Program-made: the position numbers and the translations under genes
Notes under the pieces: model-generated
What the model was told of the DNA's origin: nothing
Databases searched by the model: none
Seen by the model: the letters and a program-made list of their open reading frames with translations, nothing else
Assembly: GCA_963710625.1 (NCBI GenBank)
Contig: CAVQBG010000001.1
Coordinates: 200,977-264,976 of the forward strand
DNA from: Sva-07 sp963710625
GTDB taxonomy: Bacteria > Actinomycetota > Acidimicrobiia > Acidimicrobiales > Ilumatobacteraceae
Reading direction: 5' to 3'
Length of the DNA stretch: 64,000 nucleotides
Shown: positions 62,880 to 64,000 of the stretch, piece after piece
Layout of the letters: every line of letters begins with the position of its first letter
Numbering within the stretch: position 1 is the stretch's first letter

Positions 62880-63926
62880 TCAGGCCGGCATCGCGTAGAC
62901 GGTGTCGGGATCGAGGTTGCGCAAGATGTGATAGCAGCGTCGGGCGAACTGGCGGGCAACCGAGAGCGCCGCGATCTTGCCGTTGTGACGTTGTTTCACG
63001 TTCGTGTAGTAGTCGTGGTCGGGGCTGCCGGGCCGAGACGCGTTGTGCGCGGCTTCGAACAGCGCCCACCGCAACGTCGAGGGTCCTTGCCGTGACAGAT
63101 GCCCATGAGCTCGCCGAAGATCCGATGCGTCGACGGTGACGTCGAGCCCACTGTGACGCACTGCCTGTTCGGAACGGCTGAAGCGTCGACAATCGCCCAA
63201 CTCGGACCAGATCGCCACCGCCAGCAACCCGCCAATGCCGTAGTGAGCCTCGACCAAGGCTCGACATGCTGGCTGCTGTTTGCCGAATCGGGTCATGTCC
63301 GTCTTGAGCGGTTCGGCTTCGGCGTCGGCGGCGTCGATCATCGCGTACCCAGCCCGAATCCGTTGGTGTGCCGCCGGACTCAACCCGGCATGGTTGGCCA
63401 GTTCGGTCCGAGTCGTCGCGGATCGGATCTGGCCTTCGGGAATCGACACCCCGTGCTGGAACAACTCGGCATGGATCCGCTGGGTCCACACCGAACGCTG
63501 ATCGACCAGCGACTTGTAGAGCCGCACCCGTTCGCGCCACTCCAACACCGCTGTCGGCGGGATCCACGACTCGGGCAGATCGCCACGCTGCAACAACTCG
63601 CGCAACAACGCCGCGTCGGAACGATCCGTCTTCGCCCGCCGCTTCGGCCCACGCGCTGCTTGAGTGTCGGCCGGCTCGGCCAGGTGTGCCTCGAAGCCCG
63701 CGGCGGTGATCTCCTCGACCACGTAACGCCAGCCGGTGCAGCCCTCCACCGCCAACGCCACCGGCTGACCGTTCGCCCGGCCGGCGACGTCGCGTTCCAA
63801 CCATCGCCTGACCCGTTCCCGATCGGGCTGCCACACCCGACCCTTCCACACTTCGCCGGACTCGACGTCCAACCCATCGAAGGTGATCTGCTGTCGATGC
63901 AGATCCAACCCGAATACCATGCTCAT
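62880..63926 (-). CDS. IS110-family transposase (DEDD, serine-type)
   Basis: 348 residues. The N-terminal RuvC-like DEDD domain has Asp in VFGLDLHRQQ, Glu in LAVEGCTGW and Asps in KTDRSDAALL. The C-terminal Transposase_20 domain holds the helix-hairpin region (ALVEAHYGIGGLLAVAIWSE) and the catalytic Ser region GHLSRQGPSTLRWA. It appears intact. ATG 63926 has AAGGAGG 6 nt upstream, which lies inside a hairpin. Confidence 0.94.
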   Translation of the reverse strand: MSMVFGLDLHRQQITFDGLDVESGEVWKGRVWQPDRERVRRWLERDVAGRANGQPVALAVEGCTGWRYVVEEITAAGFEAHLAEPADTQAARGPKRRAKTDRSDAALLRELLQRGDLPESWIPPTAVLEWRERVRLYKSLVDQRSVWTQRIHAELFQHGVSIPEGQIRSATTRTELANHAGLSPAAHQRIRAGYAMIDAADAEAEPLKTDMTRFGKQQPACRALVEAHYGIGGLLAVAIWSELGDCRRFSRSEQAVRHSGLDVTVDASDLRRAHGHLSRQGPSTLRWALFEAAHNASRPGSPDHDYYTNVKQRHNGKIAALSVARQFARRCYHILRNLDPDTVYAMPA

Positions 63927-63928
63927 CA

Positions 63929-63993
63929 GGGACCTCCTTGCTCGAGCAACTCAATGTGACAAACCAGATGTTGCCCGGGCTCGAGGAGGTCCC
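63929..63993 (-). promoter_or_regulatory. Hairpin sequestering the IS110 transposase ribosome site
   Basis: Arms at 63929-63946 and 63979-63993 pair (GGGACCTCC...GCTCGAG with CTCGAGGAGGTCCC, two-base bulge). The transposase Shine-Dalgarno AAGGAGG (complement of 63933-63939) is within one arm, so the folded RNA would block translation. Confidence 0.6.
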
Positions 63994-64000
63994 CACACAT

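Larger units (their letters stand above)
62880..64000 (-). mobile_element. IS110-family element, outer end beyond the window
   Basis: The transposase gene plus 74 nt upstream are visible; the left (5') end runs off the window and the 3' boundary is undefined. IS110 elements lack long terminal inverted repeats, so the ends cannot be set from this sequence alone. Confidence 0.7.

Noticed and set aside
62326..63996. Long minus-strand frame overlapping the IS110 transposase
   Set aside because: Out-of-frame shadow of the transposase; the DEDD and serine motifs are all in the 62880-63926 frame.

Overview
The window is GC-rich, densely coding chromosomal DNA from a free-living actinobacterium. The fused 2-oxoglutarate dehydrogenase (Kgd type), an F420-type LLM oxidoreductase, a mycothiol-dependent (MDMPI-type) protein, class III nucleotide cyclases and many apparently leaderless genes fit Actinobacteria. 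The gene set resembles Acidimicrobiia (Ilumatobacter-like); that placement is inference from gene content, not from a marker alignment.

Layout. 0-12 kb: aldo/keto reductase, a divergent membrane FtsH-like protease, fused Kgd, a HAD hydrolase, a NYN-S1 ribonuclease with a histone-like tail, exonuclease III and a UvrD-type helicase. 12-30 kb: uvrB, uvrA and uvrC, interspersed with a two-RCK potassium channel, a very large membrane protein, a NarL-type two-component pair, an MFS transporter, an AbiEi/DUF559 protein and a pseudo-rhomboid. LexA-like dyads precede uvrB and uvrA, and six copies of a hairpin repeat lie in the gaps. 30-42 kb: LLM oxidoreductase, methyltransferase, rapZ, gap-pgk-tpiA, a complete dipeptide/oligopeptide ABC transporter (SBP, two permeases, two ATPases), a PH-like membrane protein, secG and tRNA-Leu(GAG) with a strong terminator.

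42.5-60.7 kb is an accessory-looking region beginning at the tRNA. It holds three class III cyclase-domain proteins, two large STAND/winged-helix regulators with permuted domain order, gene remnants, imperfect direct repeats bracketing one cyclase gene, and a tightly packed minus-strand cluster (OsmC, flavin monooxygenase, two DsrE-like proteins, regulator, GNAT, MDMPI). Then follow an AzlCD exporter with an apparent frameshift, a PIG-L deacetylase and a FAD monooxygenase.

60.7-64 kb: a complete ISL3-family element (24-bp inverted repeats, 8-bp target duplication) and an IS110-family transposase whose ribosome-binding site lies in a hairpin at the window edge.

How it works together: the left two thirds is housekeeping (TCA cycle, excision repair, glycolysis, protein export, peptide uptake). 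The right third is sensory/redox accessory DNA accumulated next to a tRNA gene and insertion sequences. A recurrent TANNNT hexamer 6-8 nt before start codons marks leaderless promoters and decides several starts.
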